The notes beneath the pieces are model-generated. The model saw only the letters and a list, made by a program, of their open reading frames with translations, was not told the DNA's origin and did no database searches. The translations under genes were made by a program, and so were the position numbers. Below are positions 13,177-24,216 of a stretch of 64,000 bases of DNA, one piece after another (the stretch's first letter is position 1; every line of letters starts with the position of its first letter). Source of the stretch: Carya illinoinensis. Lineage: Eukaryota; Streptophyta; Magnoliopsida; Fagales; Juglandaceae. Location: positions 28,775,433 through 28,839,432 of the forward strand of contig NC_056766.1 of assembly GCF_018687715.1 (NCBI RefSeq), in the 5' to 3' direction.

Positions 13177-13834
13177 TTAGAGCATTCACATCTCATTCCT
13201 CATCCTCATCCCTATAATTTAACTTAAAATTATATTTTCTCAAATTTTTTCCTAAATTTTATTCATCTTCTAAAAACCTCTCACATCTCATTCCCAATCC
13301 CTATCTCTATTCTATTAAATAATATTTCTCTATTCTTTTTTTATTACTTTTTTCTCTCCCTTCCATTTACAATCTTAACTACTAACTCTTTTGTCTCATT
13401 ATTTTTTTTTCAAATATCAATTTCTATTAAATTTTTTTACGGTTTTGATTATCAAATACAACATTTTTTTAACCGAAATTCGTATTATAAAAATAGTAAT
13501 TTTTTTTATTTAATTAGTGCATTTTCTAAAGTGATGGCCATATTTTATTATTTAGTATTCTTTATCCATTTTTTTAATGGTCTTGAACCAAGTCACGTAT
13601 TGAATATAAAATTTTCACTCATTTTTTTCTCGGTAACAGTGGTCTTCTATTTCTTTCATGTAATAGTGGATTAAATTTGGCATAATTTATAATTGTTTCT
13701 GAAATTATGGCATCCAATTTACTTGCACAAAAGTATAACAGGAAACTATCATCAAAAGTACAATAAAAAAAATTACATTACAATCAATCCAAATTTCGGG
13801 CATTACTGCGTCTCATCATGATTTCCCTCTGGAG

Positions 13835-14998
13835 TTACTGGAAATATAGCCGTTGCATTTCTGGCATGACACACACATCCATCATCATAATGCGCTGATC
13901 TGATTCCGTCTTCGCAAGCTCCACTTTCTCAACCTCCAACCTCAGTCTTTCGTCCTCTTGACGGATTTTACTTTGCTCTTTTTCAGCTTCAATCCTCATC
14001 TTCTCTACCTCCAACCTCAATCTTTCATCTTTAAGACGCAATTTTTTTTCCTCTTTCTCCTTGTCATACTCCATCTTTTTGGCCTTAAGGCGATAAAACT
14101 CTTTCTCCTGAGCACGCGACTCCTCTAAAAGAGTATACTTCATCTTTTTAAGTTGGAAATTTTCCTCTGCTTGCTTGCCTTGGACCTTTCGTTTTCCTTT
14201 TTCAACTTTCCTGCCCATTGGTCGGTCCAATTCAGCAACTTCATTTTCTATCACATTCTCGGTCTCGAGATCAAAAACCGAATCCTCCATAGCGGCGGAA
14301 CATCGAGTTGAGGTCAGGGTCAGGGACGGGGACATCGTCTTCCTTCGTGGCGTCACATCCTTTGTGGCGTGCTAAATCCACTTAGGTTGGTCCTTCAATA
14401 GGTGCCAACAATGCTCAAACTGAAAACTGCATTTCTCTAACGATTGGTACATAATATTCGCCTTCTCAAACTTGTATTTAAACAAATAAAATCCATGTTA
14501 AACCACTGAAAATGAAAAAATATTTTAGTTGTAAAATAAGTAAGCGTATGGTATTTTTACCTTATCTTGCTTGGTCATGCCACTCTGATTTAACCCTTCA
14601 ACTTGAGCTAGTTTCGCACAAAATTTATTTGTGGCCTTTTGAATAACCGACCACCGATGTATTAAAGACTTTATTATCCGCTCATTTGTGGTTTCTTTAT
14701 ATTGCTGAAAGTACTCAAAGATTTTTTCCCAAAGTTGGAAGTGTTTCTGATCTGTTCCCTAAACGGCATCAAGGCTACAATTTAGCCATGCGGAGACAAG
14801 TAACTTGTCTTCTTCAGGGGTGAAGTTTGCACCCCTCACTAATTTTCTAACGCCGTTAGGCTCGTTAGGGGGTAAGGGTGGAGAGACATCGATGGTCATA
14901 GGAGAGTTCCCACTTTGCCCACCGTAAGTGGGATCGAGTTGAGGATCTTAGCTAAGAAGGTTGGTGAAGTACATATGTCCAGAGTCTTGAGAATCCAT
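13835..14998 (-). pseudogene. Harbinger ORF1 (Myb/SANT plus NAM-associated C-terminus) relic
   Basis: Two blocks. The first (14998 down to 14561) starts MDSQDS and contains a Myb/SANT-like trihelix segment with [14 protein letters not shown]. It has in-frame stops after NLLS and after SLDAV, and ends at a plausible GTAAAA donor. The second block (about 14480 to 13835) carries FQFEHCWHLLKDQPKW, then an in-frame stop, then RPMGRK and a Lys/Glu-rich coiled coil of about 100 residues. This layout matches the PIF/Harbinger accessory protein that binds DNA and helps bring transposase to the ends. Three stops make it non-functional. The last block alone is open for 173 codons. Confidence 0.75.
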
Positions 14999-17360
14999 CT
15001 CTAAAAAAAGAATGAAAAGGTGGATCAATAACACATCACTTTGAAATTTGGGTTTCAGTCGGGGCTCAGGAACCAAATGGTGACATTATGAAAATTTGGC
15101 CACCCACTCATGGCTGCAACAACTGGTTGCCAGGACTTGTTGGCCGTTTGGGTTACCTAACCATTGAGGAGATGATCATAAATCTCCCTAATCCTCACAT
15201 GCGATTGTCATCATCACAGCCAAGGGGGTTTAATTTACACATTACACATCTATCGCAATAGAATACAAACAACAACAAACAGCATGCAAATCACAATACA
15301 CAAAATAAGAGTATTCCCATCCAGTTCCCCATATTAAATAAGACAATAAATGTGGCTCAGAATGATGTAAATATTGACAATATGCGTAATCAAGGAGTCC
15401 AACATCAAATGGCTGCAAAACCTCACCCGAACCCCGATTGCAGTTTATGGAGAGTACCACAAACTGCAACTTGGCCTATTCGAGTAACGATTACCCCGCC
15501 ATATCGATGGGGCCCCAATTACACTTCTGAATTAACCCCATCATCACAGCCTAATTATATTCTCCCCTCCCCGAATGACACGAAACACTGCAAATGACCA
15601 AACAAGGTAGAAGAAATTACTCAATGACCAACAAAAAAATATATTCATAGTATGTGTTCCACATGAAAGAGATAAAAATAAATAAATAAATAAACATATA
15701 AAAATAAAATAAAAAATTAAATAACAACCACTAATAAATGAATGTAAACAATTTTAGATAGAACTATTTGTTAATATTTGAGGAAAAAAGAGAAAAATGA
15801 AGAACCAGAACATATTTGGTGCATCCGGTCAGAAAATACCATAAAGAAAAAGATATATAATATAGATAGATATTATATATAGATAGATATTCAAACAAGG
15901 TAACTGTAGAGAAAAACGCCAAACATCACCATGATATTCAACAATTATATGGTCATCAATGACATCAAGGCTATAATAGAAGAGGATTTAAAATAACTGA
16001 CTTCATGCTAAAGAAGCAAGGCAGTAATTGTCCGGCAGGTATGTATCAGAACAATTTAAGTCGCAACAACCAACAGCCTAGCAAGGAGATTGACAATATG
16101 GTAGCAAGAACAAATAATTACTCCTTAAGTTTCCCAAATCAGTCTAAGTTATCACCAGATCAAGCTAAATCCCAAATTTAGGGATTTATCATGAATAAAA
16201 GAACAGAATCTAAGATTGAAAGTATTCAATCTCTACTTCACATGGGTGTACAATAGCATGAACCAATTTCCATGAGTTGTCACTATTATACATTTAGAAA
16301 ATCGTATAATTCCTCTACTCTTTCTCTTGATCTAAATAAAGAAACTATACTTCACAACATTGAACATAACATAATATCGCTAACCTCAGACCCAATTACC
16401 CCAACACTTCTTTATAGAAATATTTTGAAAAGAAAATTAACAAAAGTGAACATTTGATAAACCCCCCACAGTAAAAATGGTTGGTGATTCGGATGTGTTT
16501 TTTTGAATTTTTTGAATTTTTTACAAAAACCCTTACAACTGACTCTGATATTTCTTTTCTTTTTTCTCCCTTTTTCGATCATGCTCAATCCGGGTTATAT
16601 CTCGAGAAGATAACATTTTCTTATGGATCAATCTCCTTTCATCACATATAACTTCATGGACATAAATTCAAGAATATTTATTCGCACACTCTTTGCATCT
16701 AAAAGAAACATAATTATTGCAACAGTAGTAAGTACTGTTAAAGATGCATCCCATCGAACTTACAGCACTTCACAATATAAATCTAACAGCTATATGTTAA
16801 AATCCGATGAATTTTCCAAATGTTTTTGGATACTATAAACCATTAATCAAATCTTCTAAGGAAAATATTCATGCACAATGATGCTAAAGTTATAAAAAAG
16901 AAGAAGATAGTGAAAATGTCACAATTGCATGGAGGTCAGACTTCATGAATGTACCTAGACCATCACAGAAATTTGTAGCTTACCCAGGCAAGCAACCAAA
17001 TAACTCCCAAAAGAATACAAGGCAAACACTTCATAGCAGTTTCTCAGAATGTCACATGCAAGAGACAACCTTGGAAACAACAAGGATATTATCTGGACAG
17101 GGTTAAAATTTGGGGAAACCATTAAAAGCCACATGGTTAAATGATCAAAGTCATCAAAATGACATATGTGAATCTCGACGTGAAATTGCAAATGCCATTT
17201 CCAGATTGCAATTAACAGAGTTAAAATTTCCTTTCGAAGAGATAGAACCTCACTGACTCAGTGGCATAGACGGGAACCATGAAAACAATAGCAACTAATC
17301 TCACAAATCTAATAATATTTTGTACAACAACAACATCAAAGAAACAAGAAATCCTTTTGA
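14999..17360. other. non-coding interior of the Harbinger element
   Basis: About 2.4 kb with only short unrelated frames and no transposase motif in any frame I could follow. Presumably the 5' region of ORF1 and the remains of a deleted transposase gene. Confidence 0.45.
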
Positions 17361-17440
17361 TTAAATTAGCAACACAGAACAAACAGCAACCACAAGCCGA
17401 TTAAATTAGCAACACAGAACAAACAGCAACCAGAAGCCGA
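17361..17440. repeat. 40-bp tandem duplication
   Basis: The unit at 17361-17400 repeats at 17401-17440 with one mismatch, inside the Harbinger element. Confidence 0.95.
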
Positions 17441-17482
17441 AGCAAAAGACTGCAAAACCCTAAAAAGAATACCCCTCAACAC

Positions 17483-17947
17483 CTAGCCGATTCCAGAGTC
17501 ATCAAGAATGCATCCGGCGACCGATTCGAGCATCACAACAGTGACACACCCCAAGTATATCCCTCCACCATCAAGAAAAGACACAGACTTGCACAAGTCA
17601 TAGATCAAAACAAGAAACAAGAAAGAAATAAAGAAGAAAAGAAGAATCAAATACTGGGGAGGATGAGAATGAGAATGAAAAGAAGGAGAAGAACGAGAAC
17701 GGAGAAGTTTCCCTTTTCCCCAGAGAAAACAGCTCGCATCTGAACGAACAAGGTCACCCGCAACACTACTCCTTGCTTCTTCCTCAAAAGCGATTCGGAC
17801 AAAACAGGGAAACGCAGAATCCGGCTGTGCTGCATTGCGAGGGAGGGGGGGAGAAGAAGACGCGGGCTGGAAGAGGCAACTGTTGGGGCGAGAGAGCGAT
17901 GCGGATGTACAGAGTGGGTCCTCAAATATGGGGACCTCCTGTAGCAC
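17483..17947 (-). other. unassigned 154-codon open frame
   Basis: A minus-strand frame near the right end of the Harbinger element. It is rich in Ser, Pro and Phe, with a hydrophobic stretch LILLFFFISFLFLVLIYDL, and a second frame overlaps it. No family recognised. The local GC content is higher than in the rest of the element, so it could be a captured gene fragment or chance. Confidence 0.2.
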
Positions 17948-18068
17948 CCCTAATTTTCATCCCCATTTTGGAGAACGGGATGGAGAAGGTTTTTGAGCCA
18001 AACCGCATAATTTTTCCCCAAATTATAAGGATGGAGGTGAGATGCAGAACGGGATGAGAATGCTCTTA

Positions 18069-18922
18069 GAAGACCTTGCCCATAGGGTCAGGGTACTGAA
18101 ATCGTAGTTGTTCTACAGGGACCCAAGATGAGTCTTCCTCGGGAGCTCTATGCCATTCAACTAGTAACTCAATGAATGGTTGGTTATTACAAGTTGTCAT
18201 TCTTCTTTGCAAAATGGACTTAGGTTCAATTCTCATATAGCTATGAGAATCTATCAAAGGTATTGAAGGTTATCTTAGCATCTAACCCCACATGTTTCTT
18301 TAAATTCAATTCATGAAAAACTTGATGCACAGAAAAATTAAGTGGCAACTCCAATCTATAGGCCACTTCTCCAATATGCTCCAACACCTTAAATGGACCA
18401 TAGTATTTGGCTGCAAATTTTGGATTAGAACCAGTGGAGATACTCTTTTGCTTGTACTTTTGTAACTTCAAGTATACAAAATCACATACCTCAAACTGTC
18501 TTATAGTGTGCCTCTTATCATAATTCTACTTCATTGTTGACTATGCAGCCAAGAGATTCTTTTTCAACAATGTCAAAACCTCTTCTCTGGATCTCAACTC
18601 AGAATCAACAACATGATTCTAACACATATTGCATCAAAGAAGGAGGTGGAATGACAAACAAAGCCTTAAAGGGTGCAATTCTTGTTGAAATGTATGGAAG
18701 TAATATACCACCATTCTACCCAAGGTAGCCAGTGAACCCATTGCTTTGGCTTCTAACGAACAAAGCACCTAAGTATTGTTGGACACAGTTGTTGACTATT
18801 TCAGTTTGACCATTTGATCGAGGATGGTACGCTGAAGTGAAGTTCAATTGTGTTCCATGTAGTCTAAACATTTCCTCCCAAAAACTGTTGGTGAAAACCA
18901 CATTTCGATCTGTGATAATGGC
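18069..18922 (-). pseudogene. gypsy integrase C-terminal half and chromodomain relic
   Basis: Minus-strand frames with TDRNVVFTNSFW, TSAYHPRSNGQTE (integrase core with the second catalytic Asp and the HP-x-SNGQTE block), then KFAAKYYGPFKVLEHIGEVA (integrase C-terminal fold) and a chromodomain-like tail with VEWHRAPEEDSSW. Frames are broken between 18480 and 18720. The piece begins abruptly at the hAT insertion, exactly where the N-terminal half at 24217 breaks off. Confidence 0.85.
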
Positions 18923-19141
18923 TAGGGGTGGAAAAGAAAAAAAGAGTCTAAACGCAATCGTGAAGGGGAAGGCCCTGTGCACTCCAGCCAGTGTGGCAAA
19001 ATGCAACTCTGTGTTTAGTGAAGGGAGAGGTGCCATGCGGGGACAGAAATGCATAGTCTATTGAAATGGTGTGTTTCATTAATGGGAAACCCAAACCCCT
19101 GCAGGATTCAAGATGTTGGCGTTTTCTTCCTCCTTCGCTCA

Positions 19142-19235
19142 ATGAACCCTAAACCCAAGCCATCTCTTTCAGATTTCGTGCAACCTCTCTCTCAAGATCG
19201 CTTCCCTCTCAAGATCACTTCTACTTGCAGACGGT
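19142..19235 (+). pseudogene. exon-like fragment of an unknown gene
   Basis: An ATG opens 31 codons (MNPKPKPSLSDFVQPLSQDR, then FPLKITSTCR) and meets ACGGTGAGT, a strong plant donor, at about 19235. Upstream is CT-rich as in a 5' UTR. It looks like a first coding exon. I do not recognise the family, and no second exon follows before the pararetrovirus relic. Because it lies just inside the hAT-like left end, a captured gene fragment is the simplest reading. Confidence 0.35.
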
Positions 19236-19959
19236 GAGTCCCTCCTCCTTCTTCGTCGTGGATTGAATCCGACTTTTGATTATTAGGTCCCTCTTCTTCC
19301 TCTGATATGTTACCAATCTCTCTCTAACTTTTGGTTTTAGTAAAATGTTTTTTAATGTATTGATAGCTTCGATGTGCTTGGTATCTCGGCTGTGTTAAGC
19401 TCTCCTGGATATTATTGCCATTCATAAGTAAAGCTTAAAGTTTAATTTCTCTTCAAATTTATAGTAATCAGTAAGATTAAAAAAAACTTCAAAATTGTTG
19501 AAATGTTTATGTTTGGTATCTCGGCTGTCTTAAGCTTTCTTGGATATTATTGTCATTCATAAGAAAAGCTTAAAGATTAAATACTCTTCAAATTAATAGT
19601 AATAATCGGTACGATTAGATTAAAAAAAAAAACCTCAAAATTGTGTTTCTTAGAATAAAAAAAAGAGTATGAGTAATGCAATTTATAAGTTGAGGTTGTG
19701 GATTTCTGGTGTGCAGGAAACATCCTTAGCAATGGTGTGTAATAAACTAAGAAGATAGCTTTGAGGGTTCTTTTCCCCTCATTTACTAGCAGAGGTTAAA
19801 TCCATTATTGAGGATGTGTCATGCACTCATTTAGTAGTGTGGAGTACACATCCTCCTCACTTGCAAGTGTCACTAAACTTTAAAAAAAAAAGAAGATAGA
19901 TTTGAGCGTTCTTTTTTTCAAAATTGAGAAAAATAAAATGCTTGTTGTCACTCCTATTC
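19236..19959. other. spacer in the hAT-like element
   Basis: AT-rich, no gene seen. A phrase near 19380-19440 (GGTATCTCGGCTGT, then AAGCTT and TTGGATATTATTG or a variant) recurs at 19513-19575, showing an old local duplication of about 130 bases. Confidence 0.4.
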
Positions 19960-20460
19960 TTAATCTACGAAGCTTGATGATTGTTTATAGTATGCAAAAT
20001 CTAACCTCAACAGAGTCCACATATCACAATTGTGACCCCTAAAAAGGAAGGTATATATATATATATATATATAAGAGGATATCATCAATGTAAGCAATAG
20101 GGAAATGGGTGAATGAATTGAAAATATCATTAATAATGTTTTGGAATTCATCAAGAGCATATAATTTGAGTCCAAAAGACATTACATTTCACTTATAATG
20201 TCCAAATGGGATAGTAAAAGCAGGCTTATATACATATTTGACTCACTAATTTGAATTTGCCAAAATCCTGATTTTAGGTCAAACTTGGAGAAGACTACTA
20301 CGTTACTAAGCTTATGAATCAAATTATTCTTATTGGGGATAGGGTACCTAATCCACTCTAAGACTTTGTTCAATAGTTTGTGATTAATATCTAGGCGAGG
20401 TGTCCCTCTCACAATCTCTGCATTTTTTTGGCCATAAAATGCAGCACAAGACCAAAAAGA
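19960..20460 (-). pseudogene. endogenous pararetrovirus (Caulimoviridae) reverse transcriptase relic
   Basis: Minus-strand frames contain a caulimovirid-type reverse transcriptase stretch: the WIRYPIPNK block, FSKFDLKSGFWQIQI, and further on, in another frame, the YIDD catalytic motif. The wording differs from the gypsy RT elsewhere in the window (CIDYRVLNK, FSKLDL). At least one frameshift and a (TA)n run at 20052-20073 interrupt it, and it lacks both flanks of the polymerase and every other viral gene seen. A dead genomic copy. The genus cannot be told; the wording is closest to what I know of petuvirus- and florendovirus-like sequences. Confidence 0.75.
20052..20073. repeat. (TA)n microsatellite
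   Basis: Eleven TA units just downstream of the YIDD motif in the pararetrovirus relic (minus strand). Confidence 0.9.
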
Positions 20461-20948
20461 CTACATATATATATATATGCAATACGTACTGATCATCTTC
20501 GATTTATTTTTGCAAGCCGAGAAATCTATTTTTAGTTGTTTATATTTTCTTTCTTTTCTTCTATGAGAAAGAGAACAGATAAAGCTATAGGAGTTTCAAC
20601 AGCTTCACCTCTTCATTTTAAATCTTCGTTATCAAGCAGGCCTATAGCTTGCTTGAACTGCATGTTACTAGCTCCTGAACATAGATACTTAATTTTTAGG
20701 GGAAAGTTGTGTGCTGGCACACATATATTGCACTTGGTTTCGATACTTCTAGAATAATCCTAGTGACCTGATTTTTTTGAACTTCCCTACCATAATTAAT
20801 ATAGTAATGTAAGCATAATTGAAGATTTCCATGTTTTTGGGTGTTGATGTACAAAGGTTAAACATTGCAAGTTCATGAAGTTTTCCCAACCATACTTTGT
20901 ATATATAAATGTGATTAGTCTCATATTAATTTATAGGGTTCTTCTCCA

Positions 20949-21078
20949 TGCAGTCACTTTTACATACTCTTTGTGGACTCCACTAATATGATTGATCAAA
21001 GCAATTATTTTATACTAAAAAAGTGATGCAGCCAATCACATTAGTAGAGTGTATAAAGAGTAGGCAAAAGTGACTGCA
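20949..21078. mobile_element. fold-back MITE, family 2 copy B
   Basis: Left arm TGCAGTCACTTTT and right arm AAAAGTGACTGCA are perfect complements. Inner arms (CACTAATATGATTG against CAATCACATTAGTAG) continue the hairpin. Related in arm sequence to 6367-6489. Confidence 0.75.
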
Positions 21079-22690
21079 AATAGAATTTTTATACTTACTA
21101 TTATGGAAGTTGTTTTACCTTTTAGATTTTCATTATCATATATAGTATTTTAGATTATTGGATTGGATAACAAAGTGCATGTTCTGATTGCTCTAGTACG
21201 TACGTATATGTGGTTTTAATCATTGAGAAATTGTCAGGAATTTTACCGGCGATCGATATTGATGCGGATTCTCATCTAATTTCTATATAAACATCATGAT
21301 CTAGATGGAGGATATGATATTTTCAACCAACTTCTACTATTTATAATGGGGGTGGAGGGTTTTGAATCCAGATTTTTCATTTGGATAACAGGGTCATATG
21401 TCATCTGGCCATCAAGCACTTACCTTGAGATGCAACATTTTTGAGGTTACATACGTAAAATGTTAGAAACATTCTTGATTATAATTGTACACTAGGATAG
21501 TTTGGTGCATTTCTATATATAGCCGCTCTCCTACTCAAGGGCATCTTGTTTTTGTGTTTTAATTTGTTACCACTCTTATTGAAACATTATTGAAAAAAGA
21601 ACTCACATCATTGGCTTCTAGATCTTGTTCATGAACTCATATAAAAGAATGTTGTGTCGCAGTAATTTGCATATATAGAGTGAATACAAAGGCACAACCT
21701 TAACCAAATCAGATTTTAATAATTTTTTTATTTTTTTTAAATAACAACATTGCCCCATTGTTATAATTTTTGCAAGCTAAGCTATAACACCCATTCATAA
21801 CTCAAAGCCGATCAAAATAAGGTCATGGAAAACTAGGTATGATTTGCATCTTTTGTCTTGTTGAATTGAAAAGGGCTTGATCTTGATAGAGTCAGCATCC
21901 AATATTCCAGTACCCTTACCATTAACACATAGGATACTCAAGATCATCAATAATCTAGTTGCCTACTCTATTATAGGAAAGGAATCGCTGAGATTGTATA
22001 CCCATTAAGTGGGCAACATACATTCATAGTGTAAGATCAATACGGGGTGTCTCTCTATCTCATCTCATGAGATAGAATTTTTGAAACATCCTTAGATCTC
22101 TCCTCTCTCTTGTCTTCCATAAATAAATGTGGTGCATCCATATATATGGACTCTTAAGATCGTCAAATTGTTAATTTCCTAATAAAAAGGAGAAATATTG
22201 CAACCATTAGAATCATGACATCGACATCTTAGTGCAAGTCTTCGCGGAAACACATCCATGCTCAATATCCAATTTCTTACATCTCTACCCCTTGGTTCCC
22301 CACCCCTTTGTTTTGACAAATTTCATAACTCACACAGTCCCAAAGTTAGAGAAAAGATAAACAGAAGAAAAACCTTGTAAGCCTCTTACTAAGTTTGATG
22401 CCGAAATGTGGGTAGCAGCTGAAGATGGCGTGGGTTGCTGAAACTGATCAACAACAACAGAGTTACATCGATCTGAGACTCTGCTACGATAAGAGCAAGA
22501 GAGAAATGAAACCAAGAGAGAAATGGAAAGTTTGGGGTGTTTTCCCTTTCTTCTTCCTCTGTCTATCTGTCCTCTTTTCTTTTTTTCTTTTCTTTTTAAT
22601 AAAATAAGCATTTACGTGGCAGCATGCCACATCAGTGGGGTGCGCATACAGGCACAATTTCTGCCTGTATGTAGTATATTTGAAAAGAAA
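21079..22690. other. interior of hAT-like element, no recognised gene
   Basis: AT-rich with short frames. 22380-22610 is GC-richer and open on both strands (a plus frame starting MAWVAETDQQQQ; a minus frame rich in Ser/Arg), ending in a T-rich tract. No family recognised. Confidence 0.35.
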
Positions 22691-24216
22691 ACTAGTGAAT
22701 CGGACCGAATAGGTGGGCTCGGTCCGATTCAAAACAGGTTTGGTTCAATATTGGTTTTATTTTTCTCAAAACCAGTCGAAATCGATCCAGTTCTGATTTT
22801 TTTTTTTTAACACCAAACCAGATTTGACTGGTTCATATATATATTTTTTAATTTTTTATATAATTTTTATATATAATTATATATAAAATAATTTTATATT
22901 ATATGCTAAATTGCTTATTAATATTACATTAAATTTTAAAATCCTACTATTCATGTATAATACTAATCTAATAACATAAAATTAATCTTAAAAATCTCAA
23001 TATAACATTTGATATAACAGTATTAATAAAATTTTAATTTTATAACATAAAATTAATATAATATAAAATTTTAATCTTAAACATGAACATTTGATCACAT
23101 GTTATTAATATAAACTATATATATATATTAAGGATAAATACATTTTATAGCATAATAAATTATCATATATATTCTTTTTGATAAATACTTTTCAATACAT
23201 TTGATCTTTTTTTTATATGCCCCTTTTTTTAAAAAAAAAATAAGTAGAACCTTTATTAAAAAAAACTCTCGCTGAGGTGGAGTAATAACCATATACAAGC
23301 AATCAAGACGTTAGGACTTATCTACGTAAATATTGAAATTCCAAATAGTCTATCCGCAAAAGAACCCGCAAAAATCCAATACCAACGTCATTCACGTCAA
23401 AATCCATGATCTTACTTTTAGCACATTCCTTAACTAAAACATCAGCTACCATGTTGGCTTCTCTATATATGTGATAAATACAGGAGTTTAGAAGTGAATT
23501 CCTTCCCAAAAGTCCCACATATACCAGAGATTGCAAGCACTAGATTTGAGCCATCCCACAACTACTTTTGAATCCTACTCAACTAACAGTTTTCTAATAT
23601 CAAGCTACTATACCATTCTTAGGCCATCCAATAAAGCATGCCCATTTACAACCGAATTAGTCAAGACACCATATGAGTGTGCAAATCCAGCCAAAGTACG
23701 ACCACAAGCATCACGGATGATGCTGCCACCACTAGAAGGCCCTAAGTTACCATTCGAACCACCGTTAACATTAAGCTTGAACCATCCATTCCTTGGCCGT
23801 GACCTTTAAATACATTTGATCATATACACTCTTATAAAACATGTATGTAACCATCATATTATCACTAACATATATAAAATATACTATATCACTATATGAT
23901 ACTATTAATATAAATACTAATACTAATACTATTAGTAATCCACTATATATAAATATCTATATAAATCACTATAGTATTAGTAGTTATACCAATACTATAT
24001 CACTATAGTATAGTTATACTAACTATATAATCTATTAGTACTATACTAAAACGGGAAAACCTGGACCAAACATGACAGAAACTGGTAAATTCAAAAGTAC
24101 CGGTTTAGGAGAGTAACTAGTGCGGTATTGGTTTTTTAAATATCAAAACTGCTGTATATCGGTTCGGTTCTAAAATATATTAAAAAATTGACTGAACCAG
24201 GTCTGTTACACCCCTA
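22691..24216. mobile_element. hAT-like terminal block (copy 1 of an AT-rich family)
   Basis: Begins with AACTAGTGAATCGGACCGAA, runs through an AT-rich core and ends with the TTACACCCCTA terminus. The core around 23120-23206 is closely related, in inverted orientation, to 29090-29210, so this and 28860-30920 are members of one family. Interrupted by the LINE copy at 23207-23808. Confidence 0.55.
23207..23808 (-). mobile_element. 5'-truncated LINE (L1-type) insertion
   Basis: 602 bases on the minus strand, flanked by the perfect 13-bp direct repeat AATACATTTGATC (23194-23206 and 23809-23821). The T-rich start on the plus strand is the poly-A tail. The body shows an RNase H-like reverse-transcriptase C-terminal domain with HIYREANMVADVLVKE, typical of plant L1 ORF2 ends, broken by stops. 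Target duplication, tail and truncation fit target-primed reverse transcription. Confidence 0.85.

Larger units (their letters stand above)
13180..18065 (-). mobile_element. PIF/Harbinger DNA transposon (decayed)
   Basis: A 4.9-kb element. Its left end reads GAGCATTCACATCTCATTCC; the complement of its right end reads GAGCATTCTCATCCCGTTC. It is flanked on both sides by TTA (13177-13179 and 18066-18068), the three-base target duplication expected of Harbinger. It carries a broken minus-strand ORF1 protein of the kind that partners Harbinger transposases (13835-14998). I find no DDE transposase, so it looks non-autonomous. It sits immediately after the gypsy chromodomain frame, and the duplicated TTA reads as that frame's TAA stop on the minus strand. 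Confidence 0.85.
18923..24216. mobile_element. 5.3-kb hAT-like element inserted in gypsy integrase
   Basis: It starts TAGGGGTGGAAAAG, and the complement of its end reads TAGGGGTGTAACAG, giving short inverted repeats. The flanks ATAATGGC (18915-18922) and ATAATGGT (24217-24224) are an 8-bp target duplication with one difference, as expected of hAT. The interrupted integrase resumes on the other side. No hAT transposase was seen. The interior is a mosaic: exon-like fragment, pararetrovirus relic, fold-back MITE, AT-rich subterminal blocks with GGACCGA/TCGGTTC motifs, and a LINE copy. It may be one element that captured material, or two hAT-like elements sharing outer ends. Confidence 0.65.

Noticed and set aside
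14175..14375. Plus-strand frame over the Harbinger ORF1
   Set aside because: Antisense shadow of the Lys/Glu-rich minus-strand relic.
22425..22607. 60-codon frame starting MAWVAETDQQQQ
   Set aside because: It ends in a T-rich tract coding Phe/Leu and lies inside a transposon; could be a captured fragment but nothing supports a gene.
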